Assembly (NCBI RefSeq): GCF_900215315.1
Contig: NZ_OBEB01000006.1
Span: 248,001 to 312,000 of the forward strand
DNA from: Arsukibacterium tuosuense
Lineage (GTDB): Bacteria; Pseudomonadota; Gammaproteobacteria; Enterobacterales; Alteromonadaceae
Length of the DNA stretch: 64,000 nt
Direction of reading: 5' to 3'
Of the stretch, positions 25,720-34,875 are shown piece by piece. How positions within the stretch are numbered: the first letter of the stretch is position 1; each line of letters starts with the position of its first letter. The translations under genes were made by a program, and so were the position numbers. Below the pieces are notes generated by a model. That model was not told where the DNA came from. It made no database searches and saw nothing but the letters and a program-made list of their open reading frames with translations.

Positions 25720-26544
25720 ATGGCTTTATATGTCAATACCAATACCTCGTCGCTGAACGCACAGCGGCAGTTATTTAATTCAGGTAACAACCTTGATACA
25801 GCGTTCAAACGTCTGTCTTCAGGTTTCCGGATCAACAGTGCTGCAGATGACGCAGCCGGCTTGCAGATCAGCAACCGCTTAACCAGTCAGGTAAATGGCC
25901 TGGACCAGGCTGCACGTAATGCCAACGATGGTATTTCAGTTGCCCAGGTTGCTGAGGGCGCGATGGAAGAGATTACTAACTCTTTACAGCGGGTTCGTAC
26001 TCTGGCAATACAGTCGCAAAACGGTATAAACAGTTCTGCAGATCGTGCAGCACTGCAAAAAGAAGTTACCGCGTTAAAAGCGGAAATGAGCCGCGTTGCG
26101 TCAGTAACGCAGTTCGGTACTCAGAACTTGCTAAACGGTTCATACTCAGCCAAATTTCTGGTTGGCGCGAATGCTGGCCAGAATATTGAAATTAAATTAT
26201 CACGCACCGGTGGTTACGGTACTAATGCGCTTGGTTTAAGTGCTCTGAGCGTGTCTTCTGTTGGTGGTGCATCTGCTGCTCTGGCGGCTATCGACACAGC
26301 TATCGGTGTAATTGACGGTACCCGGGCTGATTTAGGTGCGATCCAAAACCGTTTTCAGTCTACCATCCGTAACTTAACCAATATTTCAGAGAACGTATCA
26401 GGCGCTCGTAGCCGGATCCGTGATACTGACTTTGCCCGTGAAACCGCAGAGCTGACTCGTCAGCAGATTTTGCAGCAAACCAGTACAACAGTATTGGCGC
26501 AGGCAAACCAGCGGCCACAGGCAGCTTTATCGTTATTGGGTTAA
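25720..26544 (+). CDS. Flagellin 4
   Basis: The 274-residue flagellin starts MALYVNTNTSSLNAQRQLF and is very close to flagellins 1 and 2, with differences such as VAQVAEGAMEE, SSADRAALQ, FGTQNLLNGSYSAKF and the terminal FARETAELTRQQILQQ...LSLLG. It has its own sigma-28 promoter and a long leader. It is likely a major subunit with flagellins 1 and 2. A hairpin that overlaps the flaG promoter begins 16 bases after the stop. Confidence 0.97.
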   Translation: MALYVNTNTSSLNAQRQLFNSGNNLDTAFKRLSSGFRINSAADDAAGLQISNRLTSQVNGLDQAARNANDGISVAQVAEGAMEEITNSLQRVRTLAIQSQNGINSSADRAALQKEVTALKAEMSRVASVTQFGTQNLLNGSYSAKFLVGANAGQNIEIKLSRTGGYGTNALGLSALSVSSVGGASAALAAIDTAIGVIDGTRADLGAIQNRFQSTIRNLTNISENVSGARSRIRDTDFARETAELTRQQILQQTSTTVLAQANQRPQAALSLLG

Positions 26545-26559
26545 ACTAATACGCGTAGC

Positions 26560-26587
26560 GGTGAGAGCTTTAATTAAAGCTTTCACC
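26560..26587 (+). repeat. 12-bp hairpin between flagellin 4 and flaG
   Basis: GGTGAGAGCTTT and AAAGCTTTCACC form a 12-bp stem with one mismatch (G/T position) around AATT. No T tract follows, so it is not a standard terminator. Its right arm contains the -35 element of the flaG sigma-28 promoter. Confidence 0.75.
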
Positions 26588-26601
26588 CTGCGCGCCGATA
26601 A
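26575..26601 (+). promoter_or_regulatory. Sigma-28 promoter of flaG-fliD-fliS
   Basis: -35 TAAAGCTT (26575-26582), an 11-base spacer and a perfect -10 GCCGATAA (26594-26601). The predicted start (about 26608) lies only about 5 bases before the flaG ATG, and the -10 overlaps the AAGGA Shine-Dalgarno (26600-26604), so a transcript from here would be nearly leaderless. Confidence 0.75.
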
Positions 26602-26612
26602 GGAATCTGAAT

Positions 26613-26999
26613 ATGAGTAGTATTAATGCAAACAGTGCAACGGCAGTAAGATTTTCCCCGGTTGCAGAAAGTGTCGGTAAGCCGCTTGTGGTTGAGCCGA
26701 TTAAGGTAGGGCAGGCTGAGACCGCAAAAGTGGTAACACCGGTGACCGATATTAGTAAAGCTGAACTGCAGCAAGCTGTTGACGTGGTTAATCAGGCGGT
26801 AGCGCTGGAGCAACGTTCGCTCAGTTTTTCAATTGATGATGCATCGGGTCGTTCGGTAATAAAAGTGGTAGACTTTGCGACAGATGAATTGATAAAACAA
26901 ATTCCAACTGAAGAGTTGTTGAAAGTCGCACAGGACATCAAACGGTTACAGGAAGAAATGGGGCAGTCAATTGGCCTGTTAATAGATAGCAAAGTGTAG
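26613..26999 (+). CDS. flaG: FlaG family protein
   Basis: The 128-residue protein has a low-complexity N-terminal half and the conserved FlaG domain at the C-terminal half: LEQRSLSFSIDDASGRSVIKVVDFATDELIKQIPTEELLKVAQDIKRLQEEMGQSIGLLID (about 68-125). FlaG affects filament length in Vibrio, Pseudomonas and Campylobacter. It is placed, as usual, between flagellin genes and fliD. It ends 9 bases before fliD. Confidence 0.93.
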   Translation: MSSINANSATAVRFSPVAESVGKPLVVEPIKVGQAETAKVVTPVTDISKAELQQAVDVVNQAVALEQRSLSFSIDDASGRSVIKVVDFATDELIKQIPTEELLKVAQDIKRLQEEMGQSIGLLIDSKV

Positions 27000-27008
27000 A
27001 GGTTTCTT

Positions 27009-28472
27009 ATGTCTGGTATTAATTTCCTTGGTTCTGCTTCCGGTCTGCCGCTCGAAGAGCTTGTTAGTACTCTGGTAAAAGTGGAGCGTGACAGTAAACT
27101 TAACCGTATTAATACCACCAAGCAAACGTTAGATTCCTCTCTATCTGGCGTCGGCCAGTTAAAGTCAGCCCTTTCTGCGTTTCAGGATGCAATCAAAAAG
27201 CTTGGCGGTAATAACCTAAACTCTCGTGTTGCGAGTGTAACTCAACCCACTGAAAACAAAACTTATCTGGAAGCCTCTGCTTCGAACACAGCGGTCGCCG
27301 CCAGTTTTGATATTAAGGTAAATCAGCTGGCATCGGGTAGTCGTTTAGAAAGTAATGATCTGGCATACAGCTCGGCAGATGATGTTATTTCTACCACTGA
27401 TGGTACGTTAACGCTGAGTGCCGGCACCAAAAGCTTCGATGTGGAAGTGACGGCTGGCATGACGCTCAACCAGTTGAGGCAGCAAATAAATGCGCAGACG
27501 GACAACTTTGGCATAAACGCTAACATTATTAATGCTGGTGGTAGTGTTGGTACCAAGCTGGTATTAACGTCAGATGAAACCGGTGCAGGCAACGACCTGA
27601 GTATTAGTAATAACAACGCTGAGCTTGACGCGATTTCCACAGTGCCTACCGGCGCTACTGCCGGATTAACGGCAAGCCAGCTAGCACAAGATGCAATTAT
27701 AGAAATTGACGGCATTGTTGCGACCAACAGCAGCAATACTTTTACTAATGCCATTCAGGACGTTAGTTTGACAGTCAAAGCCATTACGCCTGACGGTAAC
27801 AATGCAAAGGTAGATATTGCCACCGATAAGGAAGCCGCTGAAGAAAATATTCAGAACTTTATTAATAACTATAATGTTTTGGTTGATCAAATTGCTGATC
27901 TTACAAAAAGCCGCACTCTCGGTGCAGACGGTAAAACCGTCACGGCTGAAGGGGGGGCATTAGCTGCTGACTCCCTTCCCCGTTCAATTATCAATCAGCT
28001 GAAAGGTATACTTGGAGGAGTAGTAGGCGAGTCTGGCTCTGAATTAGCAACACTGTATTCAATGGGCATTACCTTCAATAATGATGGGAAGCTGGAGATT
28101 TCAGCCAGCTCCGAATTTGGTGGTGACTCCGGGCGCGTGCGGTTTGACCGCGCCCTGAACGAAAACTATGATGGCGTTGCAGCTATTTTTGGTGGCGATA
28201 CCGGCCTGAGTGCTTCTTTAGATGATTTTATTAAACAGTTTACTGAAGCTGGAGGCATTATCGCCAGTAAAGAAAATTCGCTAAAAACACAATTAGATAA
28301 AAATACTAAAGATTTGGAAGCGGCTAACCGATATATAGAGAGCTTTGAGCAAACATTACGTAAACGCTACACCGCTTTAGATTCCTTATTAGGCTCTATG
28401 CAAAATATGGCTTCTACAGTTACGTCGCAGCTAGCGAGTTTGCCAGGATTTGGAACCAATAAATCGAATTAG
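27009..28472 (+). CDS. fliD: FliD, filament cap protein
   Basis: The 487-residue hook-associated protein 2 has the N-terminal GSASGLPLEELVSTLVKVERDSKLNRINTTKQTLDSSLSGVGQLKSALSAFQDAIKKL and the C-terminal FLAG_CAP region LDKNTKDLEAANRYIESFEQTLRKRYTALDSLLGSMQNMASTVTSQLASLP. It caps the growing filament and helps insert flagellin. It is followed directly by its partner genes fliS and fliT. Confidence 0.96.
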   Translation: MSGINFLGSASGLPLEELVSTLVKVERDSKLNRINTTKQTLDSSLSGVGQLKSALSAFQDAIKKLGGNNLNSRVASVTQPTENKTYLEASASNTAVAASFDIKVNQLASGSRLESNDLAYSSADDVISTTDGTLTLSAGTKSFDVEVTAGMTLNQLRQQINAQTDNFGINANIINAGGSVGTKLVLTSDETGAGNDLSISNNNAELDAISTVPTGATAGLTASQLAQDAIIEIDGIVATNSSNTFTNAIQDVSLTVKAITPDGNNAKVDIATDKEAAEENIQNFINNYNVLVDQIADLTKSRTLGADGKTVTAEGGALAADSLPRSIINQLKGILGGVVGESGSELATLYSMGITFNNDGKLEISASSEFGGDSGRVRFDRALNENYDGVAAIFGGDTGLSASLDDFIKQFTEAGGIIASKENSLKTQLDKNTKDLEAANRYIESFEQTLRKRYTALDSLLGSMQNMASTVTSQLASLPGFGTNKSN

Positions 28473-28483
28473 TGGAGCACCAT

Positions 28484-28918
28484 ATGAGTTACGGAATAAA
28501 AGCATATAAAGCAGTAGGTATTAAAGATGACTTGGCCGTTGCAGATCCGCATCGTGTTATTCAGCTATTAATGCAAGGTGCGCTAGAGAATATGGCGAAA
28601 GCCAAAGGTTGTATTGATCGCAAAGATTTTGCTGGCAAATCAGAGGCTATTTCTAAATCAATTAATATTATCTCTGCACTGCAAGGTTGTTTGGATATGA
28701 GTGCCGGCGAAATCTCAGATAACTTGTTTTCGCTTTATGATTTCATGCTTAACCATCTTATTCAGGCTAGCAGGGACAAGAGTATAAAGAAGCTTGACGA
28801 AGTTATTGAAATTCTAATCACAATAAAAAGTGGCTGGGATCAGATCCCACCGGCAGCTCGTGAGGAAGGCTACGTTATGCAGGCGCAAAAAAATCAGCAG
28901 CTGGCTGTTGGTACCTGA
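28484..28918 (+). CDS. fliS: FliS, flagellin export chaperone
   Basis: The 144-residue helical chaperone starts MSYGIKAYKAVGIKDDLAVADPHRVIQLLMQGALENMAKAKGCI, the FliS signature. The ATG at 28484 has GTGGAGC just upstream; the in-frame GTG at 28472 would itself be that Shine-Dalgarno. FliS binds the flagellin C terminus in the cytoplasm to stop early polymerisation. Its stop overlaps the next ATG (ATGA). Confidence 0.95.
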   Translation: MSYGIKAYKAVGIKDDLAVADPHRVIQLLMQGALENMAKAKGCIDRKDFAGKSEAISKSINIISALQGCLDMSAGEISDNLFSLYDFMLNHLIQASRDKSIKKLDEVIEILITIKSGWDQIPPAAREEGYVMQAQKNQQLAVGT

Positions 28919-29223
28919 TGTCATTAGTTGAGCGTTCTGAGCAGTGTGCTGCGCTGCGCACTGAAATTGATACAATAGTTGAGCAACCTGCCTATGATTT
29001 AGAGCAGGTTGCTCAATTACTGGCAAAATTAAATATACATTTATCCGAAAGTCCTTCCCCGCGAGACGATATTGAGCAATTTGCACTGTTTCTGCAGCAA
29101 AACCTTGACTGGTTGCAGGTAACAATGGCAAAACTGTCAGCTGAAAAAGATGCTGTAGCTGACAACATGATGCAGATTAAGAAAGGGTACCGCGCCCGTC
29201 ATAGCTATGGCCAACATAATTAA
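28918..29223 (+). CDS. fliT: FliT-like flagellar chaperone
   Basis: The 101-residue helical protein overlaps the fliS stop. Its position directly after fliD-fliS, its size and its C-terminal segment DNMMQIKKGYRARHSYGQ fit the FliT-like family of polar flagellar systems, which chaperones FliD. The sequence family is very divergent, so the name rests mainly on context. It is followed 21 bases later by the Maf glycosyltransferase, linking filament assembly to glycosylation. Confidence 0.7.
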   Translation: MSLVERSEQCAALRTEIDTIVEQPAYDLEQVAQLLAKLNIHLSESPSPRDDIEQFALFLQQNLDWLQVTMAKLSAEKDAVADNMMQIKKGYRARHSYGQHN

Positions 29224-29244
29224 CCATTAATATCAGGCCTTTGC

Positions 29245-32067
29245 ATGCTGAAGTATATCAATCACCAGCTTAATCCAGATAGCGACGCTCAAGCGGCATC
29301 TGAGCAAAAAGTCGCTGCCGGTGTCAAACAGCGTTTTAACAATAATCTTAGGGCTTTAGCTCAGTATATTCCCTCTGTATTGCCAATTGCTCAACAGCAT
29401 ACTATGCAGCAGTATTCAGTATTTTGTACCCATGCTTCTGAGCTGAATATTGTCGATTTCGCTACAGGCCGTGTCTGGTACAGCGAGAATCCCTCTGATG
29501 AAGTATTTTCTGAGGTGGACAGTTTTTGCAATCTTGCCCCTTACATTAATGTTGAGAGCAATGGTGAAGCTGTTAGTGCTGAACAGCCCTGGCCGGCTGA
29601 ACGCTTACCTTCTCAGTTAGACATTGTTGTTATGTTTGGCTTGGGGCTCGGGTATCAGCTGAATGAGTTGCTGCAACGAGTAAACATTAAGTACCTTATC
29701 GTTTATGAACCCAATGTTGATACATTGATTTGTTCACTGCAGGCCAACGATTGGGGACAGCTTCTGGAAACAGCAGCGAGTAATGGCACGCAGCTTTTTC
29801 TGCAACTTGAAAATGATGGTAGCTCGGTGACGGAAGACCTGGCAGAACTGCGGAATGTCGCAGAATTTAACCGGGTTTACATTTATCGGCATTACTGTCA
29901 TCCAGTTATGGATAAAGTTGCAGAATATTTGTTTGTAAACAGTGGCCGTCCTGAACAGTTGCTTGGTGGCACCGCTCAGTTTTCGGCATATGAAGATTAT
30001 AACGATTACGTGGCGGAGCGTAGCGTTAATGTGCTTGGAAATTTGCATCCACAAGCAGTAAAACCGGCTGGAGATTTGGTTCAGCGAAATATGGTGGCGT
30101 TACAGAAATTTTATCCCAAACTGCATGATGAGATAGAAAAACACCAAAACGGACACTGGCAACTTTCTCTGGATCAAAACAATAAAAGTAATTTGTATCA
30201 CCCCGGTCGAAAAGTTTTTTTTTATCATGACCTTGATTCTGAGTCAGAAACTCTGGTAACTCACTTTACCCGCCACCCCTACAAAGATGATGTGTTACTT
30301 GGTCAGACTTCGGTAGACAAGTTTAGTCATTACATTCATTACTCACACATAGCAAAAACGCAGCCACTGATTAATAAACAGCTACAACAGAAAATTCAGC
30401 TGCCGGAAGAAGTTGATTCACTGATTATCTTTGGTGTAGGTCTTGGTAAACACATTGAGATACTTACTGAGCAATATAAAATTAAGAATCTGTATATTTG
30501 TGAGCCTAACATAGATTTTTTTGCCGCGAGTCTCAAAGTAACAGCCTGGGCTGATATCTTTGAGAGAGCTGAGCAAAATGACCAGCGAATTTATCTTAAT
30601 CTGGGGGGTGATGGCTCAACCTACTTTTACGATTTACTCGCTCAATTTTATCAGGTTGGCGCATACTCTATCGCAGATACCTATATGTTTTGCTCTTATT
30701 TTAATCAGAAAATGCACAAGGCTATCGCTGATTTGCGTGCTGAATTAAAAGTTGTTCTGGCGCTAGGAGAGTATTTTGATCATTGTCGTTACGGCATTGC
30801 TCACACATACAATAGTCTTGCAAAGCAGCATAAGTTTTTACGCTACGACAATAGTGACTATCGTGATTTGGCTGCGGTTAATCTGCCAGTTTTTGTGGTC
30901 GGCAATGGTCCGTCTTTAGACAGCAGTTTCAGCTATTTACAGGAGCATCGTGAAAATGTCGTCATAATCAGTTGTGGCACTGCATTATATTCTTTGTATA
31001 AAAAGGGTATAAAACCTGACTTTCATGCCGAAGTCGAACAAAACCGTTCGACATTTAATTGGGTGAGTCAGGTAAAGGATGCTGCTTATTTAAAAGACAT
31101 TCGACTGATAAGTGTCAACGGTATTCATCCCGATACAGCAGAGTTGTTTAAAGAAACCTTGTTGTGTTTTAAAGATGGCGAGTCATCAACTAACTTTTTT
31201 GATCTGCGCCTGAAAAAACAAGGTGTTCATGTCGCATCGCTTAGTTACGCTTACCCAACGGTAACTAATTTAGTCCTTAATTATGTGTTGCGGCTGGGTT
31301 TTAAAGTGTTTTATCTGTTTGGGGTTGACCTTGGGTACGCTGATGTCCGGCAACATCATTCGCAATCCTCGGCTTACTATCGCCAGGACGGTTCAGAAGT
31401 TTATGACTACCAGCAAACTCATGGTGGCGGTATGCCTGCTAAGGGGAATTTTTTACCTTATGTGTTTACCAAGCCTGAATTTGATATGTCGCGAAAATTG
31501 CTGGAACAGGCTATCAGCAAAGCCGGACGCAAAGTAGAAATCTACAACTGCAGCAACGGCGTGAAGATTGACGGTGCTGTGCCATTGCAGCCGGAAAATA
31601 TTTTGTTCAGGGATTTACCTGAACATAAAGACCAGTTGTTGCAACAGTTGATAGATAACGCCTACTACCCAGATTTATCTGCGCACGCCCAGCAAATATT
31701 TAATCAAATCGATTTTGTAACGTTTCGTCGCACTATTGACGCCTGGCTGGTGCTATTTGACGAACAGATTACCACACAAGAACAAGCCAAAACCTTTATT
31801 TCTAGACAATGGCGCTTGTTGCAAACCGCTGCGCGAGACCCGTCAGATCCAACCTTTTATTTGTTTTACGGTAGCACCAATTACTTCGGCGGCCTGATGA
31901 CAAAAATCGCCTCTTGTATCAGTGATGATACACCGGAGATCTTGCCGGTGTTTAATCAGGTTCTACAGGTATGGCGTGATTATGTGCAAAGCGCCGGCGA
32001 GCAGTTTGAGCAACAGCCGTTAAAGTTTGACGATGTGGATGTACAACACTTGTTTGCCAAAAGCTGA
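29245..32067 (+). CDS. maf: Maf-type flagellin glycosyltransferase (DUF115), long form
   Basis: This 940-residue cytoplasmic protein belongs to the motility-associated factor family that transfers nonulosonic acids to flagellin Ser/Thr. The DUF115/MAF_flag10 core starts near residue 547 (VFVVGNGPSLDSSFSYLQ, then VVIISCGTALYSLYKKGIKPDFHAEVE). The N-terminal part contains two related Rossmann-like units: FGLGLGYQLNELL...YEPNVD near 129-155 and FGVGLGKHIEIL...CEPNID near 394-420, each followed by a DGS motif. The duplication explains a length well above the roughly 600-residue Maf proteins of Campylobacter and Aeromonas. It sits between filament genes and the glycan island; the pse operon at 41211-49666 would supply its donor. 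Confidence 0.88.
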   Translation: MLKYINHQLNPDSDAQAASEQKVAAGVKQRFNNNLRALAQYIPSVLPIAQQHTMQQYSVFCTHASELNIVDFATGRVWYSENPSDEVFSEVDSFCNLAPYINVESNGEAVSAEQPWPAERLPSQLDIVVMFGLGLGYQLNELLQRVNIKYLIVYEPNVDTLICSLQANDWGQLLETAASNGTQLFLQLENDGSSVTEDLAELRNVAEFNRVYIYRHYCHPVMDKVAEYLFVNSGRPEQLLGGTAQFSAYEDYNDYVAERSVNVLGNLHPQAVKPAGDLVQRNMVALQKFYPKLHDEIEKHQNGHWQLSLDQNNKSNLYHPGRKVFFYHDLDSESETLVTHFTRHPYKDDVLLGQTSVDKFSHYIHYSHIAKTQPLINKQLQQKIQLPEEVDSLIIFGVGLGKHIEILTEQYKIKNLYICEPNIDFFAASLKVTAWADIFERAEQNDQRIYLNLGGDGSTYFYDLLAQFYQVGAYSIADTYMFCSYFNQKMHKAIADLRAELKVVLALGEYFDHCRYGIAHTYNSLAKQHKFLRYDNSDYRDLAAVNLPVFVVGNGPSLDSSFSYLQEHRENVVIISCGTALYSLYKKGIKPDFHAEVEQNRSTFNWVSQVKDAAYLKDIRLISVNGIHPDTAELFKETLLCFKDGESSTNFFDLRLKKQGVHVASLSYAYPTVTNLVLNYVLRLGFKVFYLFGVDLGYADVRQHHSQSSAYYRQDGSEVYDYQQTHGGGMPAKGNFLPYVFTKPEFDMSRKLLEQAISKAGRKVEIYNCSNGVKIDGAVPLQPENILFRDLPEHKDQLLQQLIDNAYYPDLSAHAQQIFNQIDFVTFRRTIDAWLVLFDEQITTQEQAKTFISRQWRLLQTAARDPSDPTFYLFYGSTNYFGGLMTKIASCISDDTPEILPVFNQVLQVWRDYVQSAGEQFEQQPLKFDDVDVQHLFAKS

Positions 32068-32223
32068 CGCGTTAGTTTTTTGACATTTTATCGGTGTAAA
32101 ACCGGTAATATTCTGCATATCGCCTACAGAGTCAGGTTATTTTATCCTGTGCAAAATGTGGCGTTATCTTTGCATGCTCAAGTCCATTATAGTTTGGTTA
32201 TTGCGCTGAATGGAAAGGGAAAA

Positions 32224-34152
32224 ATGACAATTGCAGATATTAAGCAAACAGGCATCATCTTAATTGATTGCCAGGATAGCGTCGGCGATGATGTGTACTT
32301 TAATACTGCGGACCCGCAGAGCAATGTGCTGGTGTTTAACTGCGGCACCAAAGGCTATGTAGAGCCTTTATTGTCTGCACTACGGACTCATTACGTAAAG
32401 TTTAACGCCGTAAGTTTTGTCACAAATAACGCTGGCATACATGCTGAGTTAACGCAGTTCTTTCCCGAACTGTTCCGGGGAGTTCACTTAATACATCGAC
32501 TGCCATTGTCAAAAGCGGACATTGCGCAGCTGATGTCGGTTGCTGTGGCCCTTCCTGCTTTTGAGCTGAAGCTGGCGGAACCTTTGGTGTCAGCAGAATT
32601 TGAGAGGTTGAAGAGCTTCTTTTTGCTGGACGAACGTCTTACCGATATTGCTGAGCATGAATCAATAAGCCAGCTTACCGCTGCGTTTATTGCCGGGTTA
32701 CAAGGCCAAAAATGCGCATTTTCTGTCTATGTACAGATTCGGTTACTGAATTTTTATGCCAACAGACTAAACAAATATGGTGAGGTCTATTTTAAAAGTC
32801 TGTCATTAAAACTGGGTGACACTAATGTCAGTATTTTACATCTGTGGCAATTGGTGTCGGATAGTCGCTTTACACTTAATCAGCGGTACTTTATCTATAA
32901 CCAACTTCTGTCGTTGGAGTTTAACGGAGCGTTAAAAAACAAGTCTGATTTTAATACCCGTTTTACCGCATATAGCAATGTGGTGCGGGAGTTCGCGTTG
33001 CAATTGGGCCCCCCCGGCGCTTTTTTTGATAAAGAAGAGCGAAATCCCGATATCGTGTTTGTTTTTATCGCACAGTTTCTCAGCCCCAGGCATGCCCCGA
33101 GTAAAATTGTATTAGAAACCATTAAAGCGCTGTGCTTATCTGCAAATAAGCAGGTTGTATTAATAGACACCTGCGAGCTATTGCCCACGAGCGGTGCTTT
33201 GCCCTGGTACGATGCCGCATACGGTAGCAGGGGGCAATACAATGCTGAAACACTGACTTATGAGGGCGCGCGTTTTAATTATCTGCAACTCTCCGCCGGC
33301 ATGCCTAATCTTGTCGAGATAAGCGGTGTGATTGAGTTGATTAAAACGTACAAGCCTTATTTCACCATAACAGTGGGCGAGAGTATTACTGCCGATATCA
33401 TCAGCCAACTTGTGCCTAATGTGGTGGTACCAACAGTGTCGCGGTTGCCTCATACCTTAAGCCAATACAGGGTTTTTAATAAGCGTTTTATTACAAATGC
33501 CGACGAAGTGCCGGAGTGTTTGCAGCCGGGGATCTTGTCTATTGACATGTTACCTGAGCGCGCTTTGGCGCAGTCAGAGCTTACACGTGATCAATTTCGT
33601 ATACCCCGCGATAAAGTTGTATTGGCCGTGCCCGGTAACCGGCTTGATGCGGAAATAGACGATAACTTTATTTCTATGCTGTTATGTATCTCCAGCGATA
33701 GATATTTTGTGGTCTTTGCCGGCGTTTTTAATGACTATGAAGATTACTGCAAAAGATTTCCTGTCCTGCGCAGTATCTCTGTTTTCGTGGGCTATCAGGA
33801 AGACTTTCCGGCATTTATAAAGCTGGTTGATATATATGTTACGCCACCACGTGTTGGTGGTGGTTTAACTGCATTGTGTGCATTGAGTATGGCCGTACCG
33901 GTTTTAACGTTGAAATACGGTGATGCTTATTCGTTTGCCGGTGAGCTTTTTGCTTTTAACACTTTGTCCGAAATGGGCAGTGTAATCAGTACTGTCTGCA
34001 ATGACTTTACGGCGTTAGATGCGTTGAAAAGTAACGCTTTGCAACGGTTTGTTGAGCTTGAAGCTCTTAGTGATAAATATACAGACCTCTTTGACAACGT
34101 GGTGAATGGGCCAATGTTTAATGTAGCGTCTGTGGTGGAAAGGAGAGACTGA
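32224..34152 (+). CDS. GT-B type glycosyltransferase, putative
   Basis: The protein is about 642 residues from ATG 32224, chosen because AAGGGA lies just upstream; an ATG at 32080 would add 48 residues of unlikely sequence. The N-terminal half shows no motif I recognise. The C-terminal half looks like a GT-B donor domain: VVLAVPGNRLDAEID, then FVVFAGVFNDYEDY, ISVFVGYQEDFPAFIKLVDIYVTPPRVGGG and LTALCALSMAVPVLTL, a GT41/GT4-like pattern with the GGG loop before an ALSMAVPV helix. It is first of a tightly packed plus-strand cassette and likely adds a sugar to the flagellin glycan. Substrate unknown. Confidence 0.6.
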   Translation: MTIADIKQTGIILIDCQDSVGDDVYFNTADPQSNVLVFNCGTKGYVEPLLSALRTHYVKFNAVSFVTNNAGIHAELTQFFPELFRGVHLIHRLPLSKADIAQLMSVAVALPAFELKLAEPLVSAEFERLKSFFLLDERLTDIAEHESISQLTAAFIAGLQGQKCAFSVYVQIRLLNFYANRLNKYGEVYFKSLSLKLGDTNVSILHLWQLVSDSRFTLNQRYFIYNQLLSLEFNGALKNKSDFNTRFTAYSNVVREFALQLGPPGAFFDKEERNPDIVFVFIAQFLSPRHAPSKIVLETIKALCLSANKQVVLIDTCELLPTSGALPWYDAAYGSRGQYNAETLTYEGARFNYLQLSAGMPNLVEISGVIELIKTYKPYFTITVGESITADIISQLVPNVVVPTVSRLPHTLSQYRVFNKRFITNADEVPECLQPGILSIDMLPERALAQSELTRDQFRIPRDKVVLAVPGNRLDAEIDDNFISMLLCISSDRYFVVFAGVFNDYEDYCKRFPVLRSISVFVGYQEDFPAFIKLVDIYVTPPRVGGGLTALCALSMAVPVLTLKYGDAYSFAGELFAFNTLSEMGSVISTVCNDFTALDALKSNALQRFVELEALSDKYTDLFDNVVNGPMFNVASVVERRD

Positions 34153-34875
34153 ATGAAGCGTGTAGCCATTTCTCAGTCAAATTATATACCTTGGCGTGGC
34201 TATTTTGACCTGATTGCATCGGTGGATGAATTCATCTTGTATGATGATATGCAATATACCCGCAGGGATTGGCGCAACAGAAATAAGATAAAGACCGCGC
34301 AGGGAGCTTGTTGGTTAACGATTCCTGTTGAGGTAAAAGGTAAGTACTTTCAGAAAATTAAAGATACCAAAGTATCAGATAGCCATTGGTATAAATCACA
34401 CTGGCAAACGCTTTCGCAAAACTATAAGAAATCCAGATATTTCGCCGGGATTGCTGCCTGGCTTGAGCCTCTGTACCTGGCTGAAAATCAGGACATGCTG
34501 TCAAATATAAACTACACCTTTATTGCGGCGATATGCCGCTACTTAGGTATCAACACTACTATTTCACTGTCTTCTCAATACCAACTGATTGACGGGAAAA
34601 CAGAACGATTGGTCGATATTTGCCGGCAGGCAGGCGCGGGGCTCTATGTATCAGGCCCGGCGGCAAAAGATTATCTCGATGTAGCCTTGTTTGAACAAGA
34701 AGGTATTGATGTCGGATGGGCTGATTACAATGGTTATCCGGCGTATCCCCAACAATGGAGTGGGTTTGAGCCTTTCGTCAGTATATTAGATCTGTTGTTT
34801 AACTGCGGTCCTGAGTCACTTTTCTATATGAAAAAGCCAACGGATTCGCTGATCAAATATGAGGGCAAAGCATGA
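34153..34875 (+). CDS. WbqC family protein
   Basis: The 240-residue protein starts MKRVAISQSNYIPWRGYFDLIASVDEFILYDDMQYTRRDWRNRNKIKT, the diagnostic WbqC-like N terminus, with the later LYVSGPAAKDYLD and FNCGPES segments. WbqC proteins occur in O-antigen and flagellin glycan clusters and are thought to act in modifying amino sugars, but no reaction is firmly established. It starts directly after the stop of the glycosyltransferase and overlaps the next gene by 4 bases. Confidence 0.88.
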   Translation: MKRVAISQSNYIPWRGYFDLIASVDEFILYDDMQYTRRDWRNRNKIKTAQGACWLTIPVEVKGKYFQKIKDTKVSDSHWYKSHWQTLSQNYKKSRYFAGIAAWLEPLYLAENQDMLSNINYTFIAAICRYLGINTTISLSSQYQLIDGKTERLVDICRQAGAGLYVSGPAAKDYLDVALFEQEGIDVGWADYNGYPAYPQQWSGFEPFVSILDLLFNCGPESLFYMKKPTDSLIKYEGKA

